Source: Adineta ricciae (lineage: Eukaryota > Rotifera > Eurotatoria > Adinetida > Adinetidae). From it: DNA of 64,000 bases. Made by a program: the position numbers and the translations under genes. The notes beneath the pieces are model-generated. The model made no database searches, had not been told where the DNA came from, and saw only the letters and a program-made list of their open reading frames with translations. Shown one piece after another: positions 32,203-42,080 of this stretch (within the stretch, counting starts at the first letter, position 1; the number at the start of each line of letters is the position of its first letter). The DNA lies in the NCBI GenBank assembly GCA_905250025.1, contig CAJNOJ010000004.1:620001-684000 (forward strand), in the 5' to 3' direction.

Positions 32203-32964
32203 ATTGAGTATGGTACAGAGTCCTATACTATTTAAGTAAATAGTTTCAAATCTACCTGGACGTTTTTGAAGTAATAAGCGAGCATTATTTTACATTTATA
32301 TACGTACGTACAAGCTAGGAGAAGGGGAAAAAACCAAATCAACATTTTTTCTGCGTCACTGTTTGAAAAAGAAAGGAAAAAAACTATGGTGCTTGGTATA
32401 TTACAATCGCGCGTTTCGATTATGACACAACAAAGCTCTTTACCGTTCTCAGCTTTCATCGACGGAAAGATTTATTCCCGATGTGTCTGGTCGAACCAAG
32501 GAAGAACAGAACAACAATGCACGGACATGCTACTTGTTCTCTATCATTCGCTTATGCAACACGTGTGTATATGTCATTTTGCAAAGAACGCAACTATGAT
32601 GCTTGTTGATGAAAACAATGACGTCATTTCTACCAAGCTAAAATATACGTTCTTCCTTTGGCGTCGTAAAAATACTTCGAAAATATCATTCGAGAAACTT
32701 CCTCAAATACGCTTATTCGAGTACTTTCCAACTAGGACACATTAAAATTAATGTCCGCGTTCGGGTCGCAATTTTACTTGGAAAAAATAATGATGAAAAG
32801 GTAATTAACGTCATCATGGCTCATTAAACCATATCCAAAACATCGATAACGAATTTCTTTGTGATGTGAATGCACGAATGTATTCGAGCAGCATTTACTT
32901 CAATTCGAATAATTGGTATCCGTGAAGAGAAAAGGATTCTGTTTAGAAATCAAATGTTATTAAA
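32203..32964. other. Intergenic region with an unassigned open frame
   Basis: Between the IAP start and copy 2 of the duplication. A plus-strand frame of 119 codons (32386-32745; an inner ATG begins MTQQSSLPFS) has some protein-like composition but no family I know and no neighbours that support it. Treat as possible small gene at best. Confidence 0.3.
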
Positions 32965-33001
32965 ACTGTTTTATTCCTGAAACAAATAAGATCAACGATC
33001 G

Positions 33002-33223
33002 TTATAGTTCTTTTTCGATCATTTCTTGCAGATTCTTTATCATTTCCATCTTCGATTCATGATAAACTTGTAGTTTCTCTTCTTGTTCTCTTTGTAATTG
33101 ATGAAATTGTGTTCGAAGTGAATAATGCCATGGATATAGAACCTTTACTTGAAAACACAATGCACATGATGCAATCACAAAATTTACAAAAGGTAAATAT
33201 TTCTGAACATTGTAACTCATCAT
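33002..33223 (-). CDS. Small single-pass membrane protein with coiled-coil tail (unknown)
   Basis: 73 residues. An N-terminal hydrophobic segment (YLPFVNFVIASCALCFQV) is followed by LYPWHYSLRT and a Gln/Glu/Lys-rich helix likely to form a coiled coil, ending EKEL. I do not recognise the family; size and layout resemble small mitochondrial or ER membrane proteins. The frame is intact here, while the paralogous copy at 19632-20318 has a stop, a deletion and a transposon. Preservation in only one of the two copies weakly supports a real gene. It is transcribed away from the large gene of the duplicated block. Confidence 0.5.
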   Translation of the reverse strand: MMSYNVQKYLPFVNFVIASCALCFQVKVLYPWHYSLRTQFHQLQREQEEKLQVYHESKMEMIKNLQEMIEKEL

Positions 33224-33818
33224 TCGTCAAATTCGTTCTGATTACATCAAATGGCGGGTTTGATAATTCTTTCATAACACATGCTAGCATATCAGTACAG
33301 AGGGATTGTCTATTTCTTTTCTCGTTTCAACTCTAAAACGAGGATGCATCGTGTTATTTGTGTAAATGATTGCAGACAGAAGCAAATATTTGTCAGATTG
33401 TCAGTTTTGAGTACCATCTATGAGAGAGAGAGAGAGAGTACCTCAGCAAATGCAAATATTCGAGAACACAATCTTTTTGATGTTATTTTGTGAGAAAGAC
33501 TTATCGGAGTAGTTGAGAAAACGATTGTTGGCGTTCTTCATCTTAGCTTTCACTGTAATAGTAATTAAACTGAAAACGAAGTTAAGTAATGTTGCTTGGC
33601 ATATGGAATGAGTAATCGTGTGCTAAATATGTGCCAACTTGTGTTTGATAGAACGTCGCATAGAATTCTCATTGCATTATTTTTGTCGTGGGAGCGATAT
33701 TTTCTAGTTCCCATTCCTCAAATGTAAACAGAATTTGGGAAATAAGTTGCTCTCCCAATCCATAGGATGTTAATATGTAAGCGTATCTTTCTTTTGCTTC
33801 TTTTATGTAAAGTCACTG

Positions 33819-34185
33819 ATGATTACGGCAAGCGATTTTTTGTCAAAAAATGATATGCTGATTTGATCGACGGACAAACAGCTGACGTTACGATTTTCTA
33901 TGTGAATGAACTTCAATGGAAGTTTGTTACATTTCGTTTCACTAATCTTTAACGAAAAGTCATTCGCCATCAACTCAACCAACATATTCATAGCAAACTG
34001 ATTAGAATGAGTCGGTTCGTCGAAGAACGCTTTCGGGGTGAAGTTCAAACGATGATTTGTCATCGATTGTGTTTAGTTACATAGGCACTTGTTTCAGTAT
34101 GCTTCTATTCATTGACAGAGTTCCTTTGAACTTGGATGGAAAGTGTGAATATTTAATTCTATCGGTAACATTTGGAAGATGAAGG
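33819..34185 (+). pseudogene. Remnant of the 903-residue fusion gene (large internal deletion)
   Basis: The first about 130 bases match the start of the gene at 20978 (TATGCTGATTTGATCGACG, GGAAGTTTGTTA), but the Trp codon near residue 12 is TGA and further shifts follow. The sequence then jumps to the 3' part. ATGAGTCGGTTCGTCGAAGA and CGCTTTCGGGGTGAAGTTC match the region of copy 1 that encodes LSRFVEERFRGEV, near 23425-23465. Roughly 2.2 kb between these points is gone, so no functional protein can result. Confidence 0.8.
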
Positions 34186-34345
34186 TGGAGAGAATCCGTT
34201 TTTAGTTCAACTTAAAAAAATCACAACGCCATACAAGCATATCTGATCAATGTCCGTGATCAGACTAATATTCATTAATAGGTACGAAAACAAAGTCAAA
34301 ATCTTCAAGGTGTTTATCGTTGTTTGAAAAGTACATACGTGTCAG

Positions 34346-34774
34346 GCTTTATTTGTTCCAATAAACAAAAGAAAAGCATACCCATGCGAACGGATTTCAT
34401 GTTTTAATTCTTTTCTTTTTTTTTGTTTACTGCGCATGTGATTATTATTGTTGTTTCGGTAACTGAATGTTTTTTTCTTCTTATTTATCGTCAAGAAAGT
34501 CTATGCGTCGAAAAAAAATCAAAGAAGGAGAGAAAAAAAACTGAGAATTCCAATTTAGAGGAACATCATCTTTTATTTCTTTTCTCCTTCATTTACTCGA
34601 CGACTGACGATTACATGCGTGCACATACAAATTCAAAGTATTTATTCATCATAATAAAATTTTTCTTTAACTTACAGTTTAAACTTGAAACCCTATAATT
34701 TGGCTATTCGAAACAGTCGACTAAACTAATCATATAATCGATTTCATAGGCTTTTTAGATAATTCAATGTAATT
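34346..34774. other. Intergenic region
   Basis: AT-rich sequence with homopolymer runs between copy 2 of the duplication and the next gene. Nothing else seen. Confidence 0.35.
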
Positions 34775-35572
34775 ATGTCGAGTAACTCGAATAACGCTCC
34801 ACGGTTAATTGTAACAAATACTTCTCTCTATCAGCAAGTTTATCCCAATACAACTACTACTGCAACGACACCAGTAGGTCGTTCAACGATAGATGATTTC
34901 CGTGAAATTGTACGTGAACAATCATTTATAACTCCAACAAACTCAGATTATAATTCAATCGATGTTCCTGTAAAAAGATATCCTCAATTACCTGACATTA
35001 ACACCTCGAATATCTTTATTAATGACACAATCTTTCGTACGGAAGCAGTTCTCACCTCGCCAAAACAAACGAATCCGAAGAAGCAAGTTTTCAACCACTT
35101 CGCTCCTTCGCAACGAGGTGCATTACCTGCGTTGAATAAATCTCATATATTACCCACAATATCGAACGTTATGGACCTTCACGAAGATCTACCACAATGT
35201 GTCACAGATACAAAACATCGTGCTGCAACATATACGTCGCCTGGTGAACGCATAATCTCACCGATCAAACGGCCATCTGCGCCGATCCCACCGACGAGTG
35301 CACAGATTAAACGACCTGGTCAAACACCATTTGTCGATGGTGACGAAGAGCAGGATGATGAATATTGTTCAGATTTAGATGACAACGACAGTCAATTATT
35401 CGATGAAAACTTTCGTGCCTATCAGCAACCGATTATTATGAGTAATCAACGTATAGATCATTATGATAATAGAAAACGTTCTCTGCAAACGAGAAGCACA
35501 CATCCAATGATAGTAGTGAATGATGACGACACACATCCAATGGATTCGATCGATTTCGAACCATTTACTTAA
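34775..35572 (+). CDS. Unknown disordered protein
   Basis: A single exon encodes 265 residues. No known domain. The composition is rich in Ser, Thr, Pro, Asn and Asp, with an acidic stretch near residue 190-205 (DGDEEQDDEYCSDLDDND) and several Pro-rich stretches (SPIKRPSAPIPPTSAQIKRP). No signal peptide or membrane segment. It is probably an intrinsically disordered cytoplasmic or nuclear protein. Uninterrupted length, biased codon-like composition and the clean ATG after an AT-rich leader support it as a gene; function unknown. Confidence 0.6.
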   Translation: MSSNSNNAPRLIVTNTSLYQQVYPNTTTTATTPVGRSTIDDFREIVREQSFITPTNSDYNSIDVPVKRYPQLPDINTSNIFINDTIFRTEAVLTSPKQTNPKKQVFNHFAPSQRGALPALNKSHILPTISNVMDLHEDLPQCVTDTKHRAATYTSPGERIISPIKRPSAPIPPTSAQIKRPGQTPFVDGDEEQDDEYCSDLDDNDSQLFDENFRAYQQPIIMSNQRIDHYDNRKRSLQTRSTHPMIVVNDDDTHPMDSIDFEPFT

Positions 35573-35809
35573 GTCTTTTTCTTTTTTTTTGTTAATTATA
35601 GTTATAAATAAATGTAGAGAGAGAGATTGAGATAGAAAACAAGTGTAAATCAAATATGACTATGTCGATTTTCATTGTTTATCTATGATTAACAAAGCAA
35701 CTTGCCTTGTATACTTAAAACTCATCCATGGATTCTTAAGTCAATAAAAAAAATACTCAGTATAATTTTCAATTTCATCTTTATTCAAATCGGCGGAGTT
35801 AAGTATCAC

Positions 35810-36269
35810 ATGAGGTTTGTCATTCTCTGTCTGCTCGGCATTACACTGAGTATAGTTCTTGTCGGTGGCGCTCCCGCCGTCGATGCTGCGATGAAGCTCT
35901 CGGTAATCCGTACAATCGATATCTATCTTTGGGTCACAATGAGATTCTTTACCAGCCTTATCTGACAAATGTTATTACCGATACTCATTTCAATAATCGA
36001 GATCGTCTCATAACATCTTTAGCGCGTATCAATCAAGATTATAGAGTGGTTGGTCATAGTATTGGCATTGACGAGTCTACCGCCATGTATTTGGTACAGG
36101 TATTGCTTTTTTCTTAAGTCAAAATGGACTTGCCTACAAGCCTGACGTGTGTATGGACGGTACTCATTTCAATTGGTACCGTCATCGGCAAGCGGTGACA
36201 GTCTACAAACTCGTCGAAAATAAAGATGGAATCAGTCCACTAGCAATATACATTAATTTTATGATATGA
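35810..36269 (+). pseudogene. Broken cyanophycinase-like gene
   Basis: Exon 35810-35902 encodes a signal peptide (RFVILCLLGITLSIVLVGG) then APAVDAAMK, like the GGGxxxVDxA start of cyanophycinases. A normal 53-base intron leads to 35956. There TNVITDTHFNNRDRL and GHSIGIDESTA match the C-terminal region of the family (THF..R.R, GIDE.TA). The middle, including the catalytic Ser/Gly motif, is missing. At about 36102 the frame shifts; the tail (FFLSQNGLAYKP to a stop at 36267-36269) continues in another frame. Cyanophycinases (peptidase S51) cut the bacterial polymer cyanophycin, so a horizontally acquired gene that has decayed is likely. Confidence 0.65.
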
Positions 36270-36339
36270 ATCGTGGTGTATATGGGTATTTTTTAGTGAC
36301 GAAATAAAATTTTATTTATTTATTTCTCATGAAGAAAAT

Positions 36340-36863
36340 TCAATGACAATGCTTTCCAAAATTTTCATCGCTATCTAAGTCATTGGGACCCTTGCTACCG
36401 GTGACAGTATGCGGAATTTGTTGAAGTCGTTGAGAAATATCTCGAGCAATCTTTTGTCGGTTACATTCAGCTGTTTTGTCTGCTGTCTTGGCTGATTTAA
36501 CACCACTGACGAAAGCTGTACAGTTGCTGTACAACAATGCTTGATTAGCTGAGTTTCTCACGTATGCAACGAAGTTTGGTGATTGAGTTTGCAAAACTGT
36601 GTAGTATGTTGTATTCTGTTGAAAAGTATTGAGAAGATTTAGAGTGCTTGTCAAATACGATGCTTGAGTTGTTGTATTGGCACAAATACTGGTTGGAGTT
36701 AAAAACAGTTGAGCGAAAAAATTAAAGATTGAGCCGTGACCTCGTCCATGACCGAATGTGGCACCGATACATAAGCAGAACTATATATTAAAAAAAACTG
36801 AAATATTTGATTGTGAACAAAAGGAAATGCACTTACGAATACGAAAGAGAGAAGTTTAGCCAT
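36340..36863 (-). CDS. Small secreted protein of unknown function
   Basis: Two exons, 36863-36837 and 36780-36340 (intron 56 bases), encode 155 residues. The N terminus MAKLLSFVFFCLCIGATFG is a signal peptide split by the intron, followed by a His/Gly-rich HGRGHG. The mature part has three or four Cys (SICANTT, YSNCTAF, AECNRQK, KHC) and several Asn glycosylation sites. No known domain. A TATA-like element lies about 50 bases upstream on the minus strand. Confidence 0.7.
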
Positions 36864-37408
36864 AATTTTGTGTAATAGTCCAATGAATGTATCAAGTTCG
36901 AAGCGTCTTATATTTATATCGTTGTTTCAATGTGGTGCACTAAAAGAGCATGTACTTTTTCCTAATGTTATGTAGCACATCTGTTAATAGAATGATTCGA
37001 AGATTCTAATGAATACAATCGAGTTCGTAATGGAACAGATGTTCACATTGAATGAATCATATTCGACAAAACACAGCAAAGTAGGCGTGGAAAACACGAA
37101 ACTAAAGAAGACTTCTTCGTTTCATTTTTGTGCATTTTTCTTTCGCATGAGGCGACATATTTGTTTATGCTATGATTGTATAGTTAATGAAAAGATGTTG
37201 GCATTATAATTCAAGAAAAAGAAATGCATACGAATAATTTACATATACTTCAATCAGTTTTGTATCGACGAAGCCTTGTATTTTGATTTGTCAACAGAAG
37301 AAAAACTCTAAAAAAGAAAGATGATTGATTTCTTTTTTTCTCCCTCTTTTTACTCCTTCCGTAATAACTCTGACAGACATAGATGACAATCTCAAAAGAA
37401 TTCTCATC
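36864..37408. other. Intergenic region between divergent genes
   Basis: Contains a minus-strand TATA-like site (TATAAATA, 36918-36911) for the small secreted protein gene. A 66-codon plus-strand frame (37009-37209) shows no motif. Confidence 0.4.
36911..36918 (-). promoter_or_regulatory. TATA-box-like site of the small secreted protein gene
   Basis: TATAAATA on the minus strand, about 50 bases upstream of the ATG at 36863. Confidence 0.4.
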
Positions 37409-38733
37409 ATGTCAGCCTCAATTCTCCCTGCTCACGATGTAAGTTCAACATTCTCAAGTAATATATACAAGGAACGAAGAATAATGTCTATTTTTTAAGA
37501 GAAAATCGTACTTGTATCGTCATGCTACTCTCGATTCAATACTTGACGAAGAAGATGAAGGTAATCTAGATGAAACAACGTTGCCTCAAGTCACTTCAAC
37601 AGCAGATATATCTTCATCGCTTCGACCATGGTCGAATTTACCAATCAATACAATAAAAACTCCACAAAAACGATTTCGATCTCAGATGTACAAATATATT
37701 CAACTGGAAGAATCACTTCAATCAGCTAATCTTCTCAACACAAACGAAGAACGTCAACAATTCCAACAAGATTATCAACAATCCATACGAGAACGCAAAT
37801 TCGATAAATTTTTGCAAACGTACTATCACAAATTGCGCACACATAAACAAACACTCGATCGTGAACGCGCGATGAAAAAATCGCGTACATTTACTTTCGC
37901 TAACTTAGACAAGAATTTCATCGCATCGGATCCTACGCGTGACATCAAAATCGTCTTTGTGAACAATCCAAGAACTCTCTTACGAATGGATATGACGTAG
38001 GTTCAATGATCTGTTTTGAATTTCACACTTGCATGTATTTTAATCTATTAGGAATGCTCGTTCAACAAACTTCAATCAGCAAAATACCGAAGAAATAGCT
38101 GTTGAAACATTTTACGAAAATCTCTCTCGCAGATTTCTAAATAATCCCTCTCGTGCTCGAGATGAAATTACTTTATTCGCTCGTCAAACGAGCGAACGTC
38201 TTCACGAAACGATACCTTATCTGTCGCAAGTTCCCTACCGCGTTCGACTTGTTGACGAACGTGATAAAGAACATCCACTGGACGAACGAACCATATTGCA
38301 AATGAAACATCAAAGGAATCTGTCTGTCATTGAAAAACGTCGACAGAAAATTATGAAGATGATTACGCAAACAAGGAACCATCAGGTTCGAATGAAACAG
38401 ATCGATAAACGCACACCTTTATCCATCGATAATTCGATCTATTGTCAAGAACTACTCGAAAGAGTTCAGGAAATCGAACAAAGCATCAAAGAAAAACCTT
38501 GTCGAACACAATCAATTGCGAAAAAAACAAATTCGATCTATTCATCGCCTCTGTCGCCAGCTGACACCGAGAGGTCATCATCGTCGTTATTATTCGTACG
38601 ACGATCACCTCGTTTTCAAGAAAACGCACTTTCAATGTATCATATTGAAAACGCCGATAATATTCGTATCATTGAGTCAACGCGACCGTTGACAACTCCA
38701 GGAAAAAAACTACAATGGATGAATTACACTTGA
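37409..38733 (+). CDS. Unknown basic protein with coiled-coil segments
   Basis: Three exons, 37409-37438, 37500-37996 and 38052-38733 (introns 61 and 55 bases), give 402 residues in one frame. No domain recognised. Regions rich in Gln, Arg, Lys and Glu (for example ERQQFQQDYQQSIRERKFDKF and the stretch around IEKRRQKIMKMI) are likely helical or coiled coil. The C terminus is Ser-rich and ends TTPGKKLQWMNYT. No signal peptide or membrane segment, so probably cytoplasmic or cytoskeletal. Exon structure with matching phases makes the gene itself credible. Confidence 0.75.
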
Positions 38734-38906
38734 GTTTAATAAAAATCTCATACGTCATTGAAAACTGATGTGATAAGGGCAGAGTCTCTCTTATAAAGTG
38801 TATTGCCTTTCGATGTAAATAGTCGCACGTGGGATATAAAGGTTTCGCATTTCGAAAACAAATATTTATATGCGTATTTGCTTTCATTCTTCTCAACAAA
38901 TCGAAA

Positions 38907-39599
38907 ATGTCTGATGAGGAATATGTATACGAAGTTATTAGCAACGAAAACGATGCATTATTCTGTGCTCGATTGATAGCAGAAGAATTCTGCGCATCTA
39001 ATCCGATAACCGTGTTCGATGGTGTGAAAACGGACTGTTTTTTCCAAGATGTGTCATGGCTGTTAATGCAAGATATGCTCGAGGAAGGTTTATCATTTCT
39101 TGCTCGACATCGTTCTTCCGGTGAAATCGTAGGTGCGGTCGTTGCTGGCGATTTGTATATTCATCATCAAAAATATGCATACGATCCTTCGAGTGCCCCG
39201 CAATCCATTCCAGCTAGTGATTTGCTCGATGAAATGGACCATTTGTTTGTTACACGGGACTTTCAACAAGAATTAAAAGCGAATTTAGTTTTACACATCA
39301 CAGTTGCTGCAGTGCGTCGTCAACATTCAGGCAAAAATGTAGCATATCAAATGAATGTAGCAATGTGTGATTACGCACGAAATCGCCATGGTTTTCAATA
39401 TGCATTTGTACAAGTAACAAATCCAGCGACAAGACATATTTATGTTGATAAAATGAATGGAATTGAAGTAACCATTGTGGATCCGACGAGTTGGGTATGG
39501 AAAAAGAAACATGAGGGATCGTTTTGTCCTTATAAGGATTATCAAGGTGGGTTAATACCAAATATTTTAATTAAATTAAACACAGAAGACAAGAAATAA
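38907..39599 (+). CDS. GNAT-like N-acetyltransferase
   Basis: 230 residues. The open frame extends 26 codons upstream, but the ATG before SDEEYVYEV gives a compact cytosolic protein and lies about 70 bases after a TATA-like site (38835-38840). The layout fits the GNAT fold: N-terminal helix region, LFCARLIAEEFC, the strand EIVGAVVAGD, LHITVAAVRRQHSGKNVA (strand beta4 and acetyl-CoA loop, with QHSGKN in the place of Q/RxxGxG/A), and YAFVQVTNPAT before a C-terminal strand. GNAT enzymes transfer acetyl from acetyl-CoA to amines. The substrate is unknown and the match is by pattern only. Confidence 0.65.
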   Translation: MSDEEYVYEVISNENDALFCARLIAEEFCASNPITVFDGVKTDCFFQDVSWLLMQDMLEEGLSFLARHRSSGEIVGAVVAGDLYIHHQKYAYDPSSAPQSIPASDLLDEMDHLFVTRDFQQELKANLVLHITVAAVRRQHSGKNVAYQMNVAMCDYARNRHGFQYAFVQVTNPATRHIYVDKMNGIEVTIVDPTSWVWKKKHEGSFCPYKDYQGGLIPNILIKLNTEDKK

Positions 39600-39663
39600 A
39601 ACAAGAAAGACAATGCGAGAATATCTTTAATACTGACAAGAACAGAAGTTCGTAATAAACGCA

Positions 39664-40344
39664 TCATTCTCGTTTTCGAAATTGAAGTGATGCTGAGTTA
39701 ACACAATGTCGTTCTTGTACAACTTTACCATTTCCATCACGTAGTCCTTCTCCTTCGAAAACATGACCTGAAATGTATTCTTAAAGATGCAAAGAGTAGT
39801 TCGAATTGTTTTCATCCAGACCTAAATGACCATCGCAATTAGCACATAGAATCTCCGCTCGATATCCATCCGCATCTGTTTGACGACGAACAGATGAACC
39901 AATTGATGAACTAAACGCTGGCCAACCACAACGCGAATCAAATTTCGATGATGAACTATAGACAACAAAGACATGAGTTACATCAAATTCAAATAGCTCG
40001 CGCTATACTCGTATAATTCCTGTCCACAACCAGCACATTGATAGACTCCTGTTTCGAAATGTTTGTTATATTTTCCTGTACCGGGATACTCTGTATCTTT
40101 CAAACGTAGTATACGGTATTGTTCACTTGTTAGGTTCTTTTTCCATTCAGCATCGGATAGAATATGTCGCTGTTTCCCATTACCCGATGATGAAGAGTAA
40201 TTCACACTAAATATTTCGGAATAACATCAAACAGTGACTGTATCTTTCTACTTTCTACTTATGTTTAGTTAATTGAAAGGATAGACGTTGAGAGAGAATA
40301 GTCAAAGAACGTCGTAACATACTGGAGACAATTTCTAAAACCAT
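39664..40344 (-). CDS. msrB: Peptide-methionine (R)-S-oxide reductase MsrB
   Basis: Four exons, 40344-40259, 40206-40009, 39955-39822 and 39767-39664 (introns 52-54 bases), encode 173 residues. The N terminus (MVLEIVSSMLRRSLTILSQR) is basic and amphipathic, like a mitochondrial targeting peptide. The MsrB domain follows: ERYR-type LTSEQYRILR, TEYPGTGKYN, YQCAGCG and CANC (the zinc site), CGWPAF, LGHVF and RHCVNSASLQF with the catalytic Cys. It reduces methionine-R-sulfoxide in proteins, using thioredoxin, and helps repair oxidative damage, which is relevant to desiccation-tolerant animals (inference). Confidence 0.93.
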
Positions 40345-40430
40345 AGAAAAGTTATTTGGTTTTTTTATTAAAGATCAAACAAGTAAAATAGATATATATA
40401 TGTAAAAAAAAACAATTATAGACTACAAAT

Positions 40431-40778
40431 CTACCACAATCCTCGTCGCGAATATCCTTTCAGTATTCTCAACGATGGATAGCCGAGAATAAACGTTTGT
40501 ATCATCCAAAGATACGTCGATTCTTGATCGATATTTAATTGTCGACAAATCTGACGAGCTGCGAATGCTTCATAAATATGCGCAAGAAACACTGACCAAA
40601 AGATGAAAAGGAGTATCAGACGATAATTTGATATCAAATGATATAAGAATTGCCCGAGTGCACCCAGTGAATGAAAAGGTATCGCGTATGGCCAATGAAC
40701 CATAAGAAATAGAAGAATAGCACAAGTAGGAACGACGAGCCACCAGATGAATTTTGGAGATTCGAAATTCTTCTTCAT
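40431..40778 (-). CDS. TMEM254-like membrane protein
   Basis: 115 residues from the ATG before KKNFESPKF; upstream sequence ends in CTTTCAG, a likely splice acceptor, so a leader exon probably exists. Three hydrophobic segments are separated by HSLGALGQF and HIYEAFAARQICRQL, and WMIQTFILGYPSL is followed by a basic tail (KGYSRRG). Length, the His near the second helix and the W(F/M)xQTFxxG motif match the TMEM254 family. Function of that family is not established. Confidence 0.7.
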   Translation of the reverse strand: MKKNFESPKFIWWLVVPTCAILLFLMVHWPYAIPFHSLGALGQFLYHLISNYRLILLFIFWSVFLAHIYEAFAARQICRQLNIDQESTYLWMIQTFILGYPSLRILKGYSRRGLW

Positions 40779-41078
40779 CTGAAAGAGACATAAGTTTCCT
40801 TGCCGTTTGTTTTCACTTAGCAAGTTAAGAACTACATGAACAACAATCAATGAATAAATTGCAATGTTTTGTTTAAAAAAAAACAACGAAATAAAAAAAT
40901 ACGACTCAGATGAGAAGAGAAAAAACATAGAGGAATAAATAAGACTATCTGGTTTTGAAGAATTACTTCAACGAACACGATCCGTATTACGATAACTACA
41001 ATTATCTCGTAAGGAATCATTGTGTGTTTTATATTCAAGAGGACCTAGAACAAGTCAATCGTGTCAATCGGTTATATC

Positions 41079-41796
41079 CTATTCAAGTTGCTTACACTCT
41101 TGTGGTAAACTGAGAACTTTCTTCATTGTTTCTTTGATACGTTGAGTAACAATTTGGTTATTTGCGGTTTTTGTCCATATGCTAATGAGATCTTCTTGAG
41201 GACGAATGGAACATACAATTCCACAGATTTCTTTTCCGACGCTGAATTGTTCACCAATAACAGCGAAAACAAGGGATTCCCATAGACGAGTGGATAAACC
41301 TTTCTTTAACCGTAAAATCCACTTTCCGCCAAGACGGTTTCCTTCCTCTTCCCACATTGGTTTTAAATTTTCTTTAAATAAATGAATATCACTACAAAGG
41401 ACAGAATACCCATCGAAGGATAACGTCAGAACGGTTTTGTCTCCATTACCTGTAAAGCGGAAGTTCCGATGGAAATTTCATATGATCATAGTAGCACCAG
41501 AATTCTTCTATTGTTCCAAATGTACCTTTTAAAGAAATTGAAGCAGCTGCTTTTGACGACAAGATTCATGCAGAAGAATGCAAACCTAGTTTTTTCAAAC
41601 AAGAATCGTAATTAACTGAACTATTACGGAAAGTTGTTGGTCGATGAGTATACCAAAATGTCCAACGTCCTTCGAGTAAATGAAATGAACTATCGCTATC
41701 GGACATATTGCTTTCATCTTTGGTCGATGAGGAATTGTCAATTTTTTCTTTTTCTGGAGTTTCGGGTGTCGTTATTTCTTCTTCATTTGTTGTCAT
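41079..41796 (-). CDS. eIF4E2 (4EHP)-type cap-binding protein
   Basis: Three exons, 41796-41586, 41525-41450 and 41391-41079 (introns 60 and 58 bases), encode 199 residues. A polar Ser/Glu/Asp N-terminal tail precedes WTFWYTHR, FGTIEEFWCYY, KPMWEEEGNRLGGKWILRL and ISIWTKTANN. The EEFWCYY and KPMWEEE stretches and the VGEEICG-like SVGKEICG resemble eIF4E2/4EHP more than canonical eIF4E1. The tyrosine at the first cap-stacking position (FWYTHR) also fits 4EHP. 4EHP binds the mRNA cap without recruiting eIF4G and so represses translation; this role is inferred. Confidence 0.88.
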
Positions 41797-42080
41797 TGTT
41801 GATATCGAGGAAAAATTAATTTATAAGAAAGAAATGACTTCGAATGATACAATATACTTGTAATAGATAGATCACACGGAACGGAAAGTATTTTTAAAAA
41901 TAGGTAAAAGAAGACACTTCTGATTGGATGAATTATAGATCCGTTCAAAAGAATACGACGTGAGTGATTGTATACAAACGACATCTACGGGAGAACTTCT
42001 ATATAAAGAATGCGACTGTGAAAAAATCAAGTGCGTATGTATTGATCATGACAAGAGAAAATTAATAGGTGAGAGTTTTA
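41797..42080. other. Short intergenic region
   Basis: Between the eIF4E2 start and the GH88 stop; no gene or repeat seen. Confidence 0.35.

Larger units (their letters stand above)
32965..34345. repeat. Segmental duplication, copy 2 (shortened)
   Basis: Paralog of 19597-23875 in the same orientation, about 9 kb downstream of the end of copy 1. It keeps the intact small minus-strand gene, much of the spacer, fragments of both ends of the large coding region, and the downstream flank. It lacks the hAT element and about 2.2 kb of the coding region. A short GA microsatellite (about 33421-33440) lies in its spacer. Confidence 0.75.
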
